A DNA stretch of 64,000 nucleotides from Polynucleobacter kasalickyi (GCF_900176405.1 NZ_FWXJ01000015.1:1-64000); one strand, 5' to 3'; positions 14,454 through 24,726 are shown, counted from the first letter of the stretch. The notes: generated by a model from the letters alone, not told the origin. A program made the numbers and translations.

Positions 14454-17123
14454 TTGGCCAAAAAACCTAGTAACTCCGCTGTAGAAACTGATCATTTAAA
14501 AACGTTAATCATCGCTGAAAAGCCTTCGGTCGCGGCAGATATCGCTCGGGCTTTAGGTGGGTTTACGAAGCACGATGATTATTTTGAAAGTAATAACTTT
14601 ATCGTTTCTTCTGCGGTCGGTCACCTACTTGAAATTACTGCACCTGAAGAGTTTGAGGTGAAACGCGGTAAGTGGTCTTTTAATAATTTACCCGTTATTC
14701 CGCCCCGATTTGAGTTACGGCCTATTGTTAAGACCGAGTCTCGTTTAAAAGCTTTACAAAAGTTAATTAAACGTAAAGATGTATCGGCACTTATTAATGC
14801 TTGCGATGCGGGACGAGAGGGCGAATTAATTTTTCGCTTAATAGCTCAGCAAACGAAGGCGACTCAACCAGTAAAGCGACTTTGGCTGCAATCCATGACG
14901 CCTAGCGCCATTCGAGAAGGCTTCGCTAATTTACGCTCCGATGAAGAAATGCTACCTCTTTCGGATGCGGCAAGGTGTCGTTCCGAAGCTGATTGGCTGG
15001 TCGGTATTAACGGTACTAGAGCCATGACTGCTTTTAATAGTAAAAGTGGTGGCTTCTTTCTTACTACTGTAGGTCGTGTACAAACTCCAACATTATCGAT
15101 TATGGTAATGCGTGAAGAAAGTATTCGTAAATTTATATCCCGTGACTATTGGGAGGTGCGTGCACAGTTTATTGCTGCTGCTGGTATTTATGAGGGAAGA
15201 TGGTTTAATCCTGAATTTAAAAAGCAAGGCAAAAATGATGTCATTGATCCGGAATTACGTGAAACGCGCTTATGGTCTGAAGCGGAAGCTAAGAGCATTG
15301 TTCTTGCCTGTAAAAATAAGCAAGCTACGGTCACTGAAGAGTCTAAACCTTCGACCCAACAAGCCCCTCAATTATTTGACTTAACTAGCTTACAAAGAGA
15401 AGCCAATGCAAGGTTTGGCTTTTCTGCTAAAAACACTCTTGGCCTTGCCCAAGCCTTATATGAGCGTCATAAAGTATTAACCTATCCAAGAACCGACTCA
15501 AGGGCACTCCCTGAGGATTATATTCAGACAGTCAAAGATACCGTTGAATCTCTCGGTCAAGTTTCCGACAATTATGTTGCCTTTGCTGCTCAGATTCAGA
15601 AGAATAATTGGATAAAACCGAATAAAAAGATCTTTGACAACTCTAAGATTTCTGATCACTTTGCGATTATTCCTACCCTTCAAGAGGCTCCAAAAAATCT
15701 TTCTGAACCAGAGCAAAAACTGTTTGACTTAGTGGTTAGAAGGTTTTTAGCTGTTTTCTACCCACCAGCAGAGTTCCTAATAACAACGAGAATTTCAAGT
15801 GTAAGTGGTCACTCCTTTAAAACTGAAGGAAAGATTTTAGTAAATCCTGGTTGGCTGACAGTGTACGGTCGTAATAGTCAAGATGATAAAGAATTAGTGG
15901 TAGTTGCACCAGGTGAAAAAGTTCAAACTGAATCCGTAGATTTAGTTGGTTTGAAAACCAAACCGCCGGCAAGGTTTTCTGAAGCGACTTTACTATCTGC
16001 GATGGAAAGTGCTGGTAAGCTGGTGGAAGAGGATGAGTTTCGAGAGGCGATGGCTGAAAAAGGCTTAGGAACTCCTGCCACTAGAGCATCAATTATTGAA
16101 GGTTTACTGGCTGAAAGATATATTTTTAGAGAAGGCCGCGAATTGATTCCGACGGCAAAAGCTTTTCAATTAATGACTCTGTTAAGAGGATTGGGAATTG
16201 AAGAACTTACTCAACCAGCCTTAACTGGAGGTTGGGAGTTTCAATTATCACAAATGGAAAAAGGCTTAATTCCAAGGTCTAGTTTCATGCAAGAAATTGC
16301 TCAAATGACACAACGAATTGTTAAACGAGCCAAAGAGTTTGATAGCGATACAATTCCAGGGGATTACATTACCTTAGAATCTCCTTGTCCTAATTGTGGT
16401 GGCCCAGTAAAAGAAAACTATCGGCGTTTTTCTTGCGAAAAGTGTGGTTTTTCGATTAGTAAAATTCCGGGTGGAAAAGCTTTAGAGTATGTTGAAGCGG
16501 AAGAGCTGATACGCGAGAAAAAAGTTGGCCCATTACAAGGCTTTCGAAGCAAAATGGGGCGCCCTTTTGCCGCGATTATTAAGCTTTCTGAAATTCCGAT
16601 GGATGATAAAGATTATCCAAATGCAGGATATAAGCTTGAATTTGATTTTGGTCAGAATAACGCAGATAACGATGAACCCGTTGACTTCACAGGTCTTCAA
16701 GCCTTGGGGGCATGTCCAAAGTGTTCAGGAGCAATCTATGAGCACGGCATGAGTTATATTTGTGAAAGGTCAGTAGGTCCTGACCGTAGTTGCGACTTTT
16801 CAACTGGCAAAGTTATTCTGCAACAAGAGATTTCTTCTGAACAAATTCAAAAGTTACTAACTTCCGGTAAAACGGATTTGTTGACGAATTTTAAGTCACA
16901 AAGAAATGGTCGTATTTTTAAAGCTTATTTAGCTTTAAGTCCGGAAGGAAAGGTAGGCTTTGAGTTTGAAGCTCGTGCGGTTAAAGCGCCGGCAAAGAAA
17001 CGAGCGGGGGATACGGATGACGCTAACTCTGACTCTAAACCTGTTAAATCTGTTTCTGCAAAAGTCGCTGTTAAAAAACCTGCTGCCAAAAAATCTGTTC
17101 CTGCAAAAAAGGCCGCTAAATAA
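14454..17123 (+). CDS. topB: DNA topoisomerase III (type IA)
   Basis: 889 residues. The TOPRIM domain starts at KTLIIAEKPSVAADIA and contains NACDAGREGELIFRLI. The catalytic Tyr is in HKVLTYPRTDSRALPEDY. C-terminal zinc ribbons carry CPNCGGP...CEKCGF and CPKCSGA...C. A Lys/Ala-rich tail (about 840-889) probably binds DNA nonspecifically. The enzyme relaxes negative supercoils and resolves catenanes. The start is TTG with AAGGT about eight bases upstream; an ATG slightly upstream is out of frame and closes quickly. The last 199 bases overlap the antiparallel mnmC gene. Confidence 0.93.
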   Translation: MAKKPSNSAVETDHLKTLIIAEKPSVAADIARALGGFTKHDDYFESNNFIVSSAVGHLLEITAPEEFEVKRGKWSFNNLPVIPPRFELRPIVKTESRLKALQKLIKRKDVSALINACDAGREGELIFRLIAQQTKATQPVKRLWLQSMTPSAIREGFANLRSDEEMLPLSDAARCRSEADWLVGINGTRAMTAFNSKSGGFFLTTVGRVQTPTLSIMVMREESIRKFISRDYWEVRAQFIAAAGIYEGRWFNPEFKKQGKNDVIDPELRETRLWSEAEAKSIVLACKNKQATVTEESKPSTQQAPQLFDLTSLQREANARFGFSAKNTLGLAQALYERHKVLTYPRTDSRALPEDYIQTVKDTVESLGQVSDNYVAFAAQIQKNNWIKPNKKIFDNSKISDHFAIIPTLQEAPKNLSEPEQKLFDLVVRRFLAVFYPPAEFLITTRISSVSGHSFKTEGKILVNPGWLTVYGRNSQDDKELVVVAPGEKVQTESVDLVGLKTKPPARFSEATLLSAMESAGKLVEEDEFREAMAEKGLGTPATRASIIEGLLAERYIFREGRELIPTAKAFQLMTLLRGLGIEELTQPALTGGWEFQLSQMEKGLIPRSSFMQEIAQMTQRIVKRAKEFDSDTIPGDYITLESPCPNCGGPVKENYRRFSCEKCGFSISKIPGGKALEYVEAEELIREKKVGPLQGFRSKMGRPFAAIIKLSEIPMDDKDYPNAGYKLEFDFGQNNADNDEPVDFTGLQALGACPKCSGAIYEHGMSYICERSVGPDRSCDFSTGKVILQQEISSEQIQKLLTSGKTDLLTNFKSQRNGRIFKAYLALSPEGKVGFEFEARAVKAPAKKRAGDTDDANSDSKPVKSVSAKVAVKKPAAKKSVPAKKAAK

Positions 17124-18163
17124 GCGTGGATTAATTCAGCACCTAAGGTTGCCCAAATTAATCCACGTGAGCCATATGCAGTTGCTAGAAATAATCCAGG
17201 GTGTTCATGAACAGGGCCGATCAATGGGAGACGATCCTTCGAGGCACTCCTAAGTCCGACAAAATTTGAATGTTCGACAAATTTTTGTTCACTATTATTT
17301 AAACCTATTAACAATAAACCCTTCTTTTGATTGGCCTGCGCACTTTGCTGAGAAGGTGTTAAACAATCATTATCCTCCTCATAACTCGAACCAACTTCCC
17401 ATAACCAATGATCATCATCCCATTCGGTTGCCGGAGAACAGTATCCATCTCCTCGCATGACCGTTTTAGGTAAGCACTTACCAACTTGACTTTGTTTGGG
17501 AATAATAAATCTACTCAACTGTCCCCTTACTGGTCGTAATGGCAACTCTATATCAATGGTTTTTAATAACTCTTTTGTCTGGAAATTGGTTGCCAAAATT
17601 AACGCATCTCCGGCACAGACCGTTTCATTTTTGGAATTAATTAACTCCCATAACCCCTTATTTTTTTGAATGCGGATGATTTTCTCACCCCAATGATGTT
17701 GTTGATTTTTTAAAGTTTGAATTGCTTCACATGAGATTTTTTTTAAATCATAAATACCCGCAGTATTAAACCAAAGGCCTGGACATTGAAGATTAATTTT
17801 TTCTAGTGCAGTATTAGAATCAAGAGGTGTAATTTCTAAAGGGTCAAAACTGAGAGTAAGTAGTAACTCACTTAATTTTTCAAGGCTAACATCAACATCA
17901 AAATTAGGCTGATACACTCCAGGGTATCGAAGGCTAGACTGAAATTTTTGCCAAATTAAACGATTTGCGATTTGAGTAAATCGTTGTAATTTTGTACTTT
18001 TCTTATTTACTTGCGGATGTACAAGTGCCAGTTGATGGTCAGAGGTTTTGGTTGCAGCTTCATGCGCTTGATCGACAACAGTGATTTTGTAACTCGAGTT
18101 TGTGGCTAGCTTTTCTGCAATCAAAGATCCTGCAATTCCGGCACCTAGGACAATCACATGCAT
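16925..18163 (-). CDS. mnmC: MnmC-type FAD oxidoreductase domain, methyltransferase domain absent
   Basis: 412 residues. The dinucleotide-binding motif VLGAGIAGSLIAEKLA opens a DAO-type FAD fold, and VGLRSASKDRLPLIGP and ATAYGSRGLIWATLGAELI match the C-terminal oxidoreductase domain of MnmC. That domain converts cmnm5s2U to nm5s2U at tRNA position 34. The N-terminal MnmD methyltransferase domain of the bifunctional enzyme is missing. mnmE and mnmG, which make cmnm5U, are both in this window. The final 66 codons are read antisense to topB, yet retain SVSPARFFAGAL, which resembles the usual MnmC end, so the long convergent overlap may be genuine. Confidence 0.82.
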   Translation of the reverse strand: MHVIVLGAGIAGSLIAEKLATNSSYKITVVDQAHEAATKTSDHQLALVHPQVNKKSTKLQRFTQIANRLIWQKFQSSLRYPGVYQPNFDVDVSLEKLSELLLTLSFDPLEITPLDSNTALEKINLQCPGLWFNTAGIYDLKKISCEAIQTLKNQQHHWGEKIIRIQKNKGLWELINSKNETVCAGDALILATNFQTKELLKTIDIELPLRPVRGQLSRFIIPKQSQVGKCLPKTVMRGDGYCSPATEWDDDHWLWEVGSSYEEDNDCLTPSQQSAQANQKKGLLLIGLNNSEQKFVEHSNFVGLRSASKDRLPLIGPVHEHPGLFLATAYGSRGLIWATLGAELIHAYLAAFFAGTDFLAAGFLTATFAETDLTGLESELASSVSPARFFAGALTARASNSKPTFPSGLKAK

Positions 18164-18233
18164 GGATAGTTTTTTTCTAATATTTTTATCATTAAGGATT
18201 TATAATTTTAATTTAGTTCATAATGACTGAATT

Positions 18234-19412
18234 ATGCTTGATCCAATAAATGATGATCAAACTAATTTGTACCTACAAGTTAGAAAAAAACACCTGCTAA
18301 TTGGTGTTATCTCTGTTTTTGGTTTGTTTATTTGCGTTGTCTTGTACCTCTTTAGTTTGGGTCTGTATGTAGGATTTTCTCCTCCGCCTAACCAATCAGA
18401 ACCGGTTAGTTCAGAATTGATTGTAAGGTTTGAACAATTGCAAAATCAAATTAATGATGCGGTTATTCAATTTAATGAACTTTCGGTTTTAAAAGATAAA
18501 CTCGAATTACAAAATCTCCCTAAACAAAAACCAATTCCAAAATCATCGAAGGATCTTGGTAAGGGCGGTTCTGAGCCACATGTAAGCTTACTTAACTTTA
18601 AGGATAGCTCCTATGATGTTCAAACTTCTTTTGAGTCAATGCAGGCTATCTTAGATATCTTTGAGAACAATATTCCTTTAATTAAAGGATCGATGACATT
18701 GGCAATCTATAAAAATACAAACCTACCTAGTGGGGTGCCAATTTTGGGGGAGTATATCTTTTCAAGTGGTTTTGGTATTCGACCAGATCCCTTTACCTTA
18801 AAAGATGAGTTTCACACTGGTCTGGATTTTGCCGCACTCAGAGGAACCTATGTGGTTGCATCTGAGCCAGGAGCCGTAATCAAAGTAGTCACCAATTCAG
18901 ATCGCACCGGACTGGGTAACTATGTTGAAATGAGCCATCAAAATGGAACTACTTCTAAATATGGGCATTTGGATAAAATCCTAGTAAGTCAAAATCAAAA
19001 ATTAAACCGTGGTGAAATTTTAGGAACCGTTGGAAACACCGGAAGATCTACCGGACCACACTTACACTTTGAAGTAAGCATTGGTGGCACTCAGGTAGAC
19101 CCTTTAAGTGGTGCATCAGCTCTGAAAGTTAAACCAAGCCCAATTGCAATGGCAGCAGTTAACGCTGAGGCTAAATCTAGATGTGCCGAATTACTATTGA
19201 TTGTCGTTGATGAGAATGCCGCTCTAATGAAGGAGTGCCTATTATCTGGTGGCAAAAAAGCCAAAGATTTATTGATCTCTCGTTTTCAAGAGGGCAGAAT
19301 GAAGGCTATTAAAGATAAAAACGCACTGTCAGATGATTGTACGTATGTTGACAAAGATCATAAATTACAAAGCAGCACTCGGGAAGAGTGCCGCTCTTTA
19401 GTCAATAACTAA
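18234..19412 (+). CDS. Membrane-anchored M23 metallopeptidase
   Basis: 392 residues. One N-terminal membrane helix (about 22-45) is followed by a short coiled-coil-like linker. The LytM/M23 domain (about 175-300) has zinc-binding HTGLD and HLHFE and the SGFGIRPDPFTLKDEFH entry. Such enzymes cut peptidoglycan cross-bridges or activate amidases; all metal ligands appear present, suggesting an active hydrolase. About 90 C-terminal residues with four cysteines follow the domain and are unfamiliar. The stop is only 3 bases from the convergent pckG stop. It is divergent from mnmC with a 70-base gap. Confidence 0.87.
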   Translation: MLDPINDDQTNLYLQVRKKHLLIGVISVFGLFICVVLYLFSLGLYVGFSPPPNQSEPVSSELIVRFEQLQNQINDAVIQFNELSVLKDKLELQNLPKQKPIPKSSKDLGKGGSEPHVSLLNFKDSSYDVQTSFESMQAILDIFENNIPLIKGSMTLAIYKNTNLPSGVPILGEYIFSSGFGIRPDPFTLKDEFHTGLDFAALRGTYVVASEPGAVIKVVTNSDRTGLGNYVEMSHQNGTTSKYGHLDKILVSQNQKLNRGEILGTVGNTGRSTGPHLHFEVSIGGTQVDPLSGASALKVKPSPIAMAAVNAEAKSRCAELLLIVVDENAALMKECLLSGGKKAKDLLISRFQEGRMKAIKDKNALSDDCTYVDKDHKLQSSTREECRSLVNN

Positions 19413-19415
19413 AAC

Positions 19416-21281
19416 TTAATTTAATGAATCTTCTAATTTAGCTTTCGTTGTTCTTAATACTTCTGGCAAGTTATAAGAAAGTTGGTTAAACAACTCTTCG
19501 TGTAACTTTAACTCTTCTTTCCAAGATGCTTTATCAACTGAAATCACTTGGTTAAACTGCTCTTCAGAAAAGTCTACGCCATTCCAATTGAGATCTTTAA
19601 AACTTGGTGAGTAGCCAAAAATATTTTCATTTGCTTCGGCACTTCCCTCAATACGACCAATGATCCAAGCTAGAACGCGCATATTTTCGCCATAACCCGG
19701 CCATACGAACTGACCTGCGTCATTTTTTCTGAACCAGTTAACACAGTAGAATTTCGGTAGAGTTGTATTTGCAGCTGTTAAATTTTCACCAATGGTTAAC
19801 CAGTGCTGGAAATACTCACTCATGTTGTAGCCTGCAAATGGCAACATTGCAAACGGATCTCTTCTCACCACACCTGTCTTACCAGTTGCTGCGGCCGTTG
19901 TTTCAGATCCCATCGTTGCTGCCATGTAAACACCTTCAACCCAGTTTCTGGCTTCTGTAATCAATGGCACTGTCGTTGAGCGTCTTCCACCGAAGATAAA
20001 GGCATCAATTGCAACACCTTCTGGATTATTCCACTCCTCATCACAAGCTGGGTTATTAATTGCAGCAACTGTAAATCTTGCATTTGGATGCGCCGCTTTT
20101 TTACCAGCTGCACCATCTGCAGGTGTCCAATCATTACCCTGCCAATCAATCAAGTGTGCTGGGGCTTCTTTTGTCATTCCTTCCCACCAAACATCGCCAT
20201 CATCAGTAAGTCCAACGTTTGTAAAAATGACATCCTTATCTAGTGAAGCCATGCAGTTTGGATTAGTCACAGAGTTTGTGCCTGGAGCAACGCCAAATAA
20301 TCCAGCTTCTGGATTAATCGCATAAAGCTTAATTTTTCCTGTAACTGGATCAACTCTTGGCTTAATCCATGCAATGTCATCACCAATCGTCGTAACCTTC
20401 CAACCATTAAAACCTGCAGGAGGAATAAGCATTGCAAAGTTAGTTTTTCCACAAGCGGAAGGGAATGCGGCTGCAACGTGATGTTTTTTACCTTCAGGTG
20501 AAGTTACACCCAAAATTAGCATATGTTCAGCTTGCCAACCTTCTTCACGACCCATAATCGATGCAATACGCAAAGCGAAGCATTTTTTACCTAATAAAGC
20601 GTTACCACCGTAGCCTGAACCAAAAGACCAGATCTCTCTTGTTTCTGGATAATGAACAATGTATTTTGTTTCATTACATGGCCATTTCACATCTTTTTCC
20701 CCAGCAGCTAATGGCTTACCAACGGAGTGAACGCAAGGTACAAACTCGCCTTCATTACCAAGTACGTCAAATACTGCTTTGCCCATTCTAGTCATGATTT
20801 TCATATTCACAACGACAAATGGACTATCTGTTAACTCAACGCCAATATGTGCAATTGGTGACCCGAGCGGTCCCATTGAGAAGGGAACAACATACATTGT
20901 TCTACCTTTCATTGCGCCCGTCATTAAACCATTCATGGTTGAACGCATCTCAATCGGATCGATCCAATTATTAGTTGGTCCTGCTTGCTCTTTCTTTTCC
21001 CAACAGATAAAAGTTCTGTCCTCAACACGTGCTACGTCCGTTGGATCAGAACAAGCCCAGTATGAGTTTTTTCTTTTTTCTGGATTCAATTTTTTCATTG
21101 TTCCAGCATTTACCATTTGTTGGCAAAGGCGATCATATTCTTCTTCACTGCCATCACACCAGTAAATCTGGTCAGGCTGTGTTATTTTTGCAATTTCATT
21201 GACCCAATTAATAAGTTTTTTGTGCTGAATATAGCCTGGCACATTCAGTTGAATCGTTTCCTGCTGGTTGTTAGTAGTCAT
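19416..21281 (-). CDS. pckG: Phosphoenolpyruvate carboxykinase (GTP)
   Basis: 621 residues, standard for the GTP-dependent family. The kinase P-loop is [15 protein letters not shown] with the catalytic Cys, the metal site follows in TIGDDIAWI, and the GTP-binding end has [14 protein letters not shown]. It converts oxaloacetate to phosphoenolpyruvate, the entry step of gluconeogenesis, consistent with growth on organic acids or amino acids. It stands 85 bases after mnmE on the same strand. Confidence 0.97.
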   Translation of the reverse strand: MTTNNQQETIQLNVPGYIQHKKLINWVNEIAKITQPDQIYWCDGSEEEYDRLCQQMVNAGTMKKLNPEKRKNSYWACSDPTDVARVEDRTFICWEKKEQAGPTNNWIDPIEMRSTMNGLMTGAMKGRTMYVVPFSMGPLGSPIAHIGVELTDSPFVVVNMKIMTRMGKAVFDVLGNEGEFVPCVHSVGKPLAAGEKDVKWPCNETKYIVHYPETREIWSFGSGYGGNALLGKKCFALRIASIMGREEGWQAEHMLILGVTSPEGKKHHVAAAFPSACGKTNFAMLIPPAGFNGWKVTTIGDDIAWIKPRVDPVTGKIKLYAINPEAGLFGVAPGTNSVTNPNCMASLDKDVIFTNVGLTDDGDVWWEGMTKEAPAHLIDWQGNDWTPADGAAGKKAAHPNARFTVAAINNPACDEEWNNPEGVAIDAFIFGGRRSTTVPLITEARNWVEGVYMAATMGSETTAAATGKTGVVRRDPFAMLPFAGYNMSEYFQHWLTIGENLTAANTTLPKFYCVNWFRKNDAGQFVWPGYGENMRVLAWIIGRIEGSAEANENIFGYSPSFKDLNWNGVDFSEEQFNQVISVDKASWKEELKLHEELFNQLSYNLPEVLRTTKAKLEDSLN

Positions 21282-21366
21282 AGATAGTTTCTTTGAAGTT
21301 AATTAATTTTTTGATATTTTCTCATTTTTTCTGAATTCACATTGTTGCAGTGCAATGTATGCCTTT

Positions 21367-22737
21367 TTACTTTCCTATACAAAAGGAGCTAAAGATTTTT
21401 CCTAATAAATCATCTGCTAACAATTTTCCTGTTATTTCACCTAAATAGTCTTGAGAGAGTCTTAACTCTTCGGCAAATAGCTCCAAAGCACTATTCCCTT
21501 GAGACAAATATTTTCCCGCCTCAATTAAATGAATTTTTGCTTTCTTAATTGCATCAAGGTGTCTAGTTCTAGCGATATAAATATTCTCAACTTGATCCTC
21601 CCAACCGAGATGATTCAAGATAGATACTTTTAACTCATCAACCCCACTGCCCAATTTTGCACTAATTTTAATACCCGTTAAGTCACTAGACTCTTCGCAT
21701 AAATCGATTTTGTTCCATACTTCAATAATTGGTATTGATTTTTGCACTTCCAGTAATTTTGCTTCGATTTGTAGTTGTAAGTCTTGGCTAGTCTCGAAAT
21801 TTTGCTGTGTTGCATCTTTTACATGAATAATCAGGTCTGCGTCTTTAATTGCATCCCAGGACCTTTCAACACCTATTTTTTCTACAGTATCGATGGTCTC
21901 TCGAAGTCCCGCAGTGTCAATTATCTGAATTGGCACTCCCTGTATTTGTATTGTCTCTTTGATTCTATCTCGCGTGGTACCTGCAATCGGCGTGACTATT
22001 GCGACTTCAGTACCTGACAACTGGTTGATTAAGGAGCTTTTTCCGACATTAGGCTCACCGGCTAAAACAACTAAAGCACCATTTCTTAGGATAGACCCTT
22101 GTTTAGTCTTTTGAAGAAGTTTCTCAACCGCTTTATTAATTTCTAACCACTGTTCTTTTGCTTTAGCACTTTCTAAGAAGTCGATTTCTTCCTCTGGAAA
22201 ATCCAAAGTGGCTTCTACTAGGATTCTTAAATGGGTTACTTTTTGTACAACCTCATTGATAGCACTTGAAAACTCTCCTGAAAGTGTTCTATTAGCACTT
22301 TTGACCGCCACCGCTGTTGAAGCCTCTATTAAATCAGCAATTGCTTCCGCTTGCGCTAAATCAATTTTGTTATTTAAAAAGGCTCTTTCACTAAATTCTC
22401 CAGGTCTTGCAACCCTCATTTGAATAGATTGACCCACCTCTAAAATACGTTCTAATACGAGGTTTAAAACTACTGTTCCACCGTGTCCTTGAAACTCCAG
22501 AACATCTTCTCCTGTAAATGAGTTTGGACCAGGGAAAAATAAAGCAATACCACTGTCTATGGTATTTTTTTGGTTATCTACAATTGTGACTAATTCAGCT
22601 TTTCTTGGGGCTAGTTTTTTACGAAAAAGTACTAGTGATAATTGTGAAAGTTCTTTTCCAGAAACTCTCACAATTCCAATACCACCAAGCCCTGTTGCCG
22701 TTGCTATGGCAACAATCGGATCTAAACTTGTGTTCAC
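21367..22737 (-). CDS. mnmE: tRNA modification GTPase MnmE
   Basis: 456 residues. The N-terminal folate-binding domain begins DPIVAIATATGLGGIGIVR. A helical domain surrounds the inserted G domain with GEPNVGKSS (G1), TTRDRI (G2), DTAGLR (G3) and NKIDL (G4). The C-terminal FCIGK retains the essential Cys. With MnmG it installs the cmnm5 group on U34 of several tRNAs. It is the last gene of the rpmH-rnpA-yidD-yidC-mnmE string and lies 14 bases after yidC. Confidence 0.97.
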   Translation of the reverse strand: MNTSLDPIVAIATATGLGGIGIVRVSGKELSQLSLVLFRKKLAPRKAELVTIVDNQKNTIDSGIALFFPGPNSFTGEDVLEFQGHGGTVVLNLVLERILEVGQSIQMRVARPGEFSERAFLNNKIDLAQAEAIADLIEASTAVAVKSANRTLSGEFSSAINEVVQKVTHLRILVEATLDFPEEEIDFLESAKAKEQWLEINKAVEKLLQKTKQGSILRNGALVVLAGEPNVGKSSLINQLSGTEVAIVTPIAGTTRDRIKETIQIQGVPIQIIDTAGLRETIDTVEKIGVERSWDAIKDADLIIHVKDATQQNFETSQDLQLQIEAKLLEVQKSIPIIEVWNKIDLCEESSDLTGIKISAKLGSGVDELKVSILNHLGWEDQVENIYIARTRHLDAIKKAKIHLIEAGKYLSQGNSALELFAEELRLSQDYLGEITGKLLADDLLGKIFSSFCIGK

Positions 22738-22751
22738 TGCGTTATTACTCT

Positions 22752-24443
22752 TTATTTTTTAGAGCCATAAAGCCGGTTAATTTGCCACTGTTGACCAATT
22801 GATAAAAGGTTATTAACAATGTAATAGAGCACTAAACCGGATGGGAAAAAGAAGAACATCAAAGAAAAGGCAAGTGGCATAAATAGCATTACTTTAGCTT
22901 GTACTGGATCAGGTGGGGCAGGGTTTAATTTTGTTTGAACAAACATTGAAATAGCCATCAATATTGGCAATATTCCAATAGGAATGCTTAAACCGACTAG
23001 ATCACTTAAAGAAGTATCCGGTGCTGACAAATCATGGATCCATAAAGTCCAAGGTGCTCCCCTCATCTCAACACTTAATAATAGTACCCAATACAAAGAA
23101 ATAAATACCGGTATTTGAATCACTACCGGTAAACAACCCCCCAATGGATTAATCTTTTCTTTACGATACATCTCCATCATTTCTTTATTCAGTTTTGTTG
23201 GATCATTTTTATATTGCTCTTTCATCTGTACAAGTCTAGGTTGAACTTCCTTCATACGAGCCATTGACTTGTAACTTGCTGCTGATAATGGGAAGAATGC
23301 TAATTTAATTAATACCGTTAGGATAATAATTGCCCATCCCCAATTACCAACAACGCTATGAATTTGTGTCAAAAACCAAAAAATTGGTTTAGCAATAATG
23401 GTTAATCGACCATAGTCTTTAATTAATTCAAAACCTGGTGAAATTGGTCTCAATATTGTTTCATCATCTGGGCCAATAAATAGCTTAGCGGTTTGGCTTT
23501 GAGTAGCCCCTGGAGCAATCGTATCCAATGAAGAGGTCATACCAATTCGATATAAATTTTTATCTAATTTATCGAAATAAAACTCTCTTTTTGTATTTGT
23601 TTCAGGAATCCAAGCACTAGCAAAATAATGTTGAACCATTGCCACCCAACCTGGCTCTTCAAGACCTAATGGTGCTGGCGGAGGAATTTTATTATTTTCA
23701 ATGTCTTTAAAGGCAACTTCTTTAAACTTATCTTTTTCTGTAAACATTGCAGGACCAGTAAAAGTGCTATAAAACTCACTTTCATCAATGCTGGTTCCAT
23801 CTCTTACTAACTCTGCATATATTGTTGAGAGAATAGGACTGCTGCTTTTATTAGTAACTTTATGTGTTACTTCTAATACGTAACTATTTGGTTTGAGAGT
23901 ATAGGTTTTCTCATAAGTGATTCCATTTTTTTCGGATACTAGAACGAGAGTTGTACCATCTGACCCTAATTTTTGCAAGAATAAGTCATTGTGGTTTGGG
24001 ACATCTAAACCTTGTGAAATAAGACCACTTCTAGCTAAGTAAATATGATTAGCTTTATTCTCCATCAAAATAACTGGGTCGCCCTTATCACCTTTATCAA
24101 GATGCTTTTTCAACGATGATTTTGTAATAGTTCCGCCTTTTGAACTGATCTCAAGGTCTAGAACATCATTTTCTAAATGAATCGTATTAATCGCGATTGG
24201 TTCCATGGTGTTTTTGGCAACACCTCCTGGAATATTACTTTGCTTTTGACTTAAGCTTGGAGTATTTGGTAATTGAGCTCCGTTTTCAGCATCCTTAACA
24301 TTGCTAGGCGTTGTGCTATTTGTTGCAGATGGCGGTGCAAGGAAGGGTAAGGGTTTATTTCCATGAGCAATCTGCCAGTTATTAAACAACATAATCCCTG
24401 ATACAGAGAAGACAACCCAAAGTAAGGTTTTTTTAATTTCCAT
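22752..24443 (-). CDS. yidC: Membrane protein insertase YidC
   Basis: 563 residues. An N-terminal membrane helix is followed by a large periplasmic beta-sandwich domain (about 60-340) and the conserved five-helix insertase core beginning IHSVVGNWGWAIIILTVLIK. The cytoplasmic loop has YKSMARMKEVQPRLVQMKEQY. It inserts and folds inner-membrane proteins, including Fo subunits a and c encoded at 43-45 kb. Its place after yidD and rnpA is the ancestral proteobacterial order. Confidence 0.97.
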   Translation of the reverse strand: MEIKKTLLWVVFSVSGIMLFNNWQIAHGNKPLPFLAPPSATNSTTPSNVKDAENGAQLPNTPSLSQKQSNIPGGVAKNTMEPIAINTIHLENDVLDLEISSKGGTITKSSLKKHLDKGDKGDPVILMENKANHIYLARSGLISQGLDVPNHNDLFLQKLGSDGTTLVLVSEKNGITYEKTYTLKPNSYVLEVTHKVTNKSSSPILSTIYAELVRDGTSIDESEFYSTFTGPAMFTEKDKFKEVAFKDIENNKIPPPAPLGLEEPGWVAMVQHYFASAWIPETNTKREFYFDKLDKNLYRIGMTSSLDTIAPGATQSQTAKLFIGPDDETILRPISPGFELIKDYGRLTIIAKPIFWFLTQIHSVVGNWGWAIIILTVLIKLAFFPLSAASYKSMARMKEVQPRLVQMKEQYKNDPTKLNKEMMEMYRKEKINPLGGCLPVVIQIPVFISLYWVLLLSVEMRGAPWTLWIHDLSAPDTSLSDLVGLSIPIGILPILMAISMFVQTKLNPAPPDPVQAKVMLFMPLAFSLMFFFFPSGLVLYYIVNNLLSIGQQWQINRLYGSKK

Positions 24444-24498
24444 TTTGATGACTTTACAAAATTAATATGATGGTTGATTGTAGTGCGTGAATATAAAC

Positions 24499-24726
24499 TT
24501 ATAACTTAATCTTTTTTTGTGGCACTGGATCGTAACCGCCAAGACTCCAGGGGGCACAACGACAAACTCTTTTTATTCCTAAATACGAACCAGAGTAAGG
24601 TCCGTGAAGCATTACTGCATCTTTAAAATATTCTGAACAACTTGGGTGGAATCGACATTTATTACCTAATAAAGGTCTAAAAACCCATTGATAAATCTTA
24701 ATAAGGATAAAAATAAAATTACTCAA
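24499..24726 (-). CDS. yidD: Membrane protein insertion efficiency factor YidD
   Basis: 75 residues from a TTG at 24726, preferred because YQWVFRPLLGNKCRFHPSCS then sits at the family's usual distance from the start. A TTG at 24768 would give 89 residues and overlap rnpA by 50 bp. Signature CRFHPSCSEYF and the end CAPWSLGGYDPVP identify YidD, a small membrane-associated factor that helps YidC-dependent insertion. With the shorter start it overlaps rnpA by 8 bases. The start is uncertain, the family is not. Confidence 0.88.
   Translation of the reverse strand: MSNFIFILIKIYQWVFRPLLGNKCRFHPSCSEYFKDAVMLHGPYSGSYLGIKRVCRCAPWSLGGYDPVPQKKIKL

Noticed and set aside
14241..14495. 84-residue minus-strand open frame before topB
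   Set aside because: It lies in AT-rich intergenic sequence and runs into topB. Composition is K/I/F-rich with no motif and no ribosome-binding site.
16960..17253. Lys/Leu-rich plus-strand frame overlapping the topB end
   Set aside because: It is a shifted frame of the topB tail, with no start signal or family resemblance.
21340..21359. Terminator after mnmE (ACATTG...CAATGT)
   Set aside because: Only six pairs with an eight-base loop, and no U-tract on the transcript strand.
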